From assembly GCF_007994985.1 (NCBI RefSeq), contig NZ_VOQF01000005.1:1-64000 (forward strand): a stretch of DNA of 64,000 bases. The letters run 5' to 3'. The notes under the pieces were generated by a model. The model was not told the origin of the DNA, made no database searches, and saw only the letters and a list, made by a program, of their open reading frames with translations. This document shows, piece by piece, positions 62,208-64,000 of the stretch. Origin of the DNA: Metabacillus litoralis. Lineage in GTDB: Bacteria > Bacillota > Bacilli > Bacillales > Bacillaceae. A program made the position numbers and the translations under genes. Position 1 is the first letter of the stretch. Each line of letters starts with the position of its first letter.

Positions 62208-63542
62208 TTGAAAATCACTGTTGCGGGTACTGGGTACGTAGGTCTTGTTACAGGAGTTTCCTTAGCAGAAATTGGACATCAAGTAATTTGTTTTGATATA
62301 AATGAGCAAAAAGTGAAAGAGCTTCAAGCTGGTCGATCACCAATATATGAACCTGGATTGGAAGAAATGCTTTGTAGTAACATGAACGGAAAACGAATAT
62401 ACTTTACCTCAAATGCAGAATATGCTTATAAGGAGGCCGACTTGATAATTATTGCAGTTGGGACTCCAGAAAATGATGATGGTTCTGCTAATCTATCTTA
62501 CGTACGTCTAGTAGCAGAGGATATTGCTAAGTATTCAAGACAAGAAGAGATTATTATTGTTACGAAGAGTACTGTTCCGGTAGGTACAAATGAGAAAGTA
62601 AAGAAATGGGTAGATGAAGAGTCATCTAAAAGGTTCAAAAAAATACATATTGTTTCTAATCCAGAGTTTTTAAGAGAAGGTTCTGCACTTTATGACACAT
62701 TTAATGGAGACCGAATAGTTGTTGGAACTGATTGTAAAGAAGTTGCAATGAAGATGGATGAGTTATATGGGCCTCTTAATATTCCTATTATACATACCGA
62801 TATAGAAAGTTCTGAAATGATAAAATATGCTTCTAATGCTTTTTTAGCGACGAAAATTAGTTTTATAAATGAAATAGCAAATATTTGTGAAAAGGTTGGA
62901 GCAAATATTGATGATGTATCAAGAGGGATTGGTATGGATCAGAGAATTGGTCCTAAATTTTTGCAGGCAGGCGTTGGTTATGGTGGCTCTTGTTTTCCAA
63001 AAGACACAAAGGCTCTTGTTCAATTAGCAGGTGACGTACATCATCGCTTTCACCTACTCGAAGCTGTTATTAATGTTAATAATAACCAGCCACTACTTCT
63101 CATACAAAAGGCAAGAGAGATTGTAGGTACCTTTGAGCATAAGAAAGTTGCTATACTGGGAATTGCATTTAAGCCTAATACAGATGATATTAGAGAATCT
63201 GCGTCATTGGTTTTAATTAAAGAACTTATTAATGAAGGAGCAATTATTACTGTATATGATCCGATAGCAACTTATTTAGCAAAACAGGTTTTAGGGGAAA
63301 ACGTATTGTATAGTTCGTCAATTGACGATGCGATTAATGATGCTGACATTACCTTTATTGCAACTGAATGGAAACAAGTAGTTAATTATCCATTAAATAA
63401 ATATGTAAGTTTAATGAAGGATCCAATTATTATTGACGGAAGAAACTGTTATCCTTTAGCTTCTATTAGAAAAGAGAACATTACTTATGTCTCCGTAGGA
63501 AGGGAAACACTTTATCGGGAAGACAAAATCGTAATCAAATAA
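62208..63542 (+). CDS. ugd: UDP-glucose 6-dehydrogenase
   Basis: 444 residues from TTG 62208; GGGAGGG lies seven bases upstream, and the frame open from 62184 lacks a site. N-terminal NAD-binding fold VAGTGYVGLVTGVSLAEIGH, catalytic GGSCFPKDTKAL with Cys262, and the C-terminal UDP-binding domain beginning VAILGIAFKPNTDDIRES. Oxidises UDP-glucose to UDP-glucuronate with two NAD+. Like TuaD or capsule Ugd, it follows galU and is probably the entry to a surface polysaccharide (teichuronic acid or capsule) cluster beyond the window. Confidence 0.96.
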   Translation: MKITVAGTGYVGLVTGVSLAEIGHQVICFDINEQKVKELQAGRSPIYEPGLEEMLCSNMNGKRIYFTSNAEYAYKEADLIIIAVGTPENDDGSANLSYVRLVAEDIAKYSRQEEIIIVTKSTVPVGTNEKVKKWVDEESSKRFKKIHIVSNPEFLREGSALYDTFNGDRIVVGTDCKEVAMKMDELYGPLNIPIIHTDIESSEMIKYASNAFLATKISFINEIANICEKVGANIDDVSRGIGMDQRIGPKFLQAGVGYGGSCFPKDTKALVQLAGDVHHRFHLLEAVINVNNNQPLLLIQKAREIVGTFEHKKVAILGIAFKPNTDDIRESASLVLIKELINEGAIITVYDPIATYLAKQVLGENVLYSSSIDDAINDADITFIATEWKQVVNYPLNKYVSLMKDPIIIDGRNCYPLASIRKENITYVSVGRETLYREDKIVIK

Positions 63543-63555
63543 TCAGTGTAGATTA

Positions 63556-63581
63556 AGGCTGCCTCTTCAGGCAGTTTTTAT
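63556..63581 (+). terminator. Terminator after ugd
   Basis: CTGCCT and AGGCAG flank a short loop, followed by TTTTTATTTT. Confidence 0.82.
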
Positions 63582-63732
63582 TTTGTAATCTAGCATATAT
63601 ATAGGAAAACCAATAAAAAAATAATGATTCGACAGGTTTTTATTAAATTCGCGTTTACTTTTGTGATTAGTTATTATAGTTTTAGTAAGGAAGATTCTTT
63701 TGCATGTAAAAATTGGTAAGGGAGCTGACTCC

Positions 63733-64000
63733 ATGTTTAAATTTGATGAGAATGTTTATGAAAGTAATTTACCGATACGATATGTATTTGAAGAAGGAAT
63801 ACAAAATACAGATTACTTAGTAGTTGTATTTTCAGGTTTTAATCCTCCCAATGCTAAACTAGCAAATAGTTATAACTATATAAGAACATTAAGAAACTTG
63901 GACTGTAATAAATTATTCATACTAGACAATTATGGTCCTCGAGGAAGTTATTATTTAGGTAATAAAGAAGATTTTCAAGTCGAATCTGCTATTGCATCAT
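63733..64000 (+). CDS. Start of a protein cut by the window edge, possible surface-polysaccharide gene
   Basis: Open from ATG 63733 to the edge (89 codons seen). GGGAGCTG lies before the ATG. The sequence includes RYVFEEGIQNTDYLVVVFSG and LFILDNYGPRGSYYLGNKED, which recall the hydrolase-like Asp2 or XcbB/CpsF families found in accessory secretion and capsule clusters. That assignment is from memory and weak. The position behind galU-ugd fits a polysaccharide role. Confidence 0.6.
   Translation, partial: MFKFDENVYESNLPIRYVFEEGIQNTDYLVVVFSGFNPPNAKLANSYNYIRTLRNLDCNKLFILDNYGPRGSYYLGNKEDFQVESAIAS

Overview
The window looks like a chromosomal stretch of a low-GC Gram-positive spore-former of the Bacillus type (Bacillaceae; I cannot fix the genus). 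The reasons are AT-rich codon use, strong AGGAGG-type ribosome binding sites, frequent TTG/GTG starts, a xpaC-yaaN pair, hisJ, brnQ and LytR-CpsA-Psr genes, sortase-anchored surface proteins, and GC-rich palindromic repeats of a kind common in Bacillaceae. No rRNA, tRNA, CRISPR array or complete prophage was seen.

Layout. 1-4.6 kb (minus strand): a two-component system followed by a three-gene BcrA/lantibiotic-immunity type ABC exporter. An exact 11-bp tandem direct repeat lies in front of the exporter genes. 4.6-6.3 kb: REP-like repeats, an intact REP-associated (RAYT) transposase, and a decayed second copy of the two-component genes. 6.7-11.9 kb: a class B sortase that seems to start at ATA, a 1296-residue secreted protein that looks like two exported proteins fused in one reading frame (the first with an SPQTG sorting signal, the second with VWA, calcium-repeat and lipase domains), and a small membrane protein that seems to start at ATT. 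11.9-12.8 kb: a second, broken RAYT between REP repeats.

13.4-27.8 kb is the most striking region. Eight co-directional genes encode a GrpE-like protein, an Hsp70, an Hsp70 fused to a VWA domain, a 1006-residue zinc-ribbon/Fn3 protein with a J-domain-like N-terminus, a zinc-ribbon GTPase, a GTPase-associated (GAP1-like) protein, a membrane-anchored zinc-ribbon GTPase and a membrane SH3-like protein. It reads as a dedicated chaperone machine coupled to a cytosolic and a membrane GTPase. It resembles the bioinformatically predicted GAP1/double-GTPase conflict systems; I know of no experimental function.

28-43.9 kb is mostly ordinary core genome: a PAS-GGDEF-EAL protein, two divergent BrnQ transporters, an 82-bp tandem repeat tract, a SEC-C protein, xpaC-yaaN, histidinol phosphatase, an EAL protein behind a c-di-GMP-I riboswitch and terminator, several small membrane proteins and an LCP ligase. 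44.2-59.2 kb holds two very large leucine-rich-repeat surface proteins (1399 and 2990 residues) built from the same LRR+Fn3 module (three and six copies), both ending in LPXTA sorting signals. Between them lie an unknown membrane protein and an SGNH-hydrolase-like protein. 59.3-64 kb: a small lipoprotein, a secreted protein, then galU and ugd making UDP-glucuronate, leading into a gene cut by the window edge, probably the start of a surface polysaccharide cluster.

The recurring theme is the cell surface: envelope stress sensing and peptide export, sortase-anchored giant proteins, LCP ligation and UDP-sugar supply. The chaperone-GTPase cassette and two c-di-GMP enzymes are added to this.
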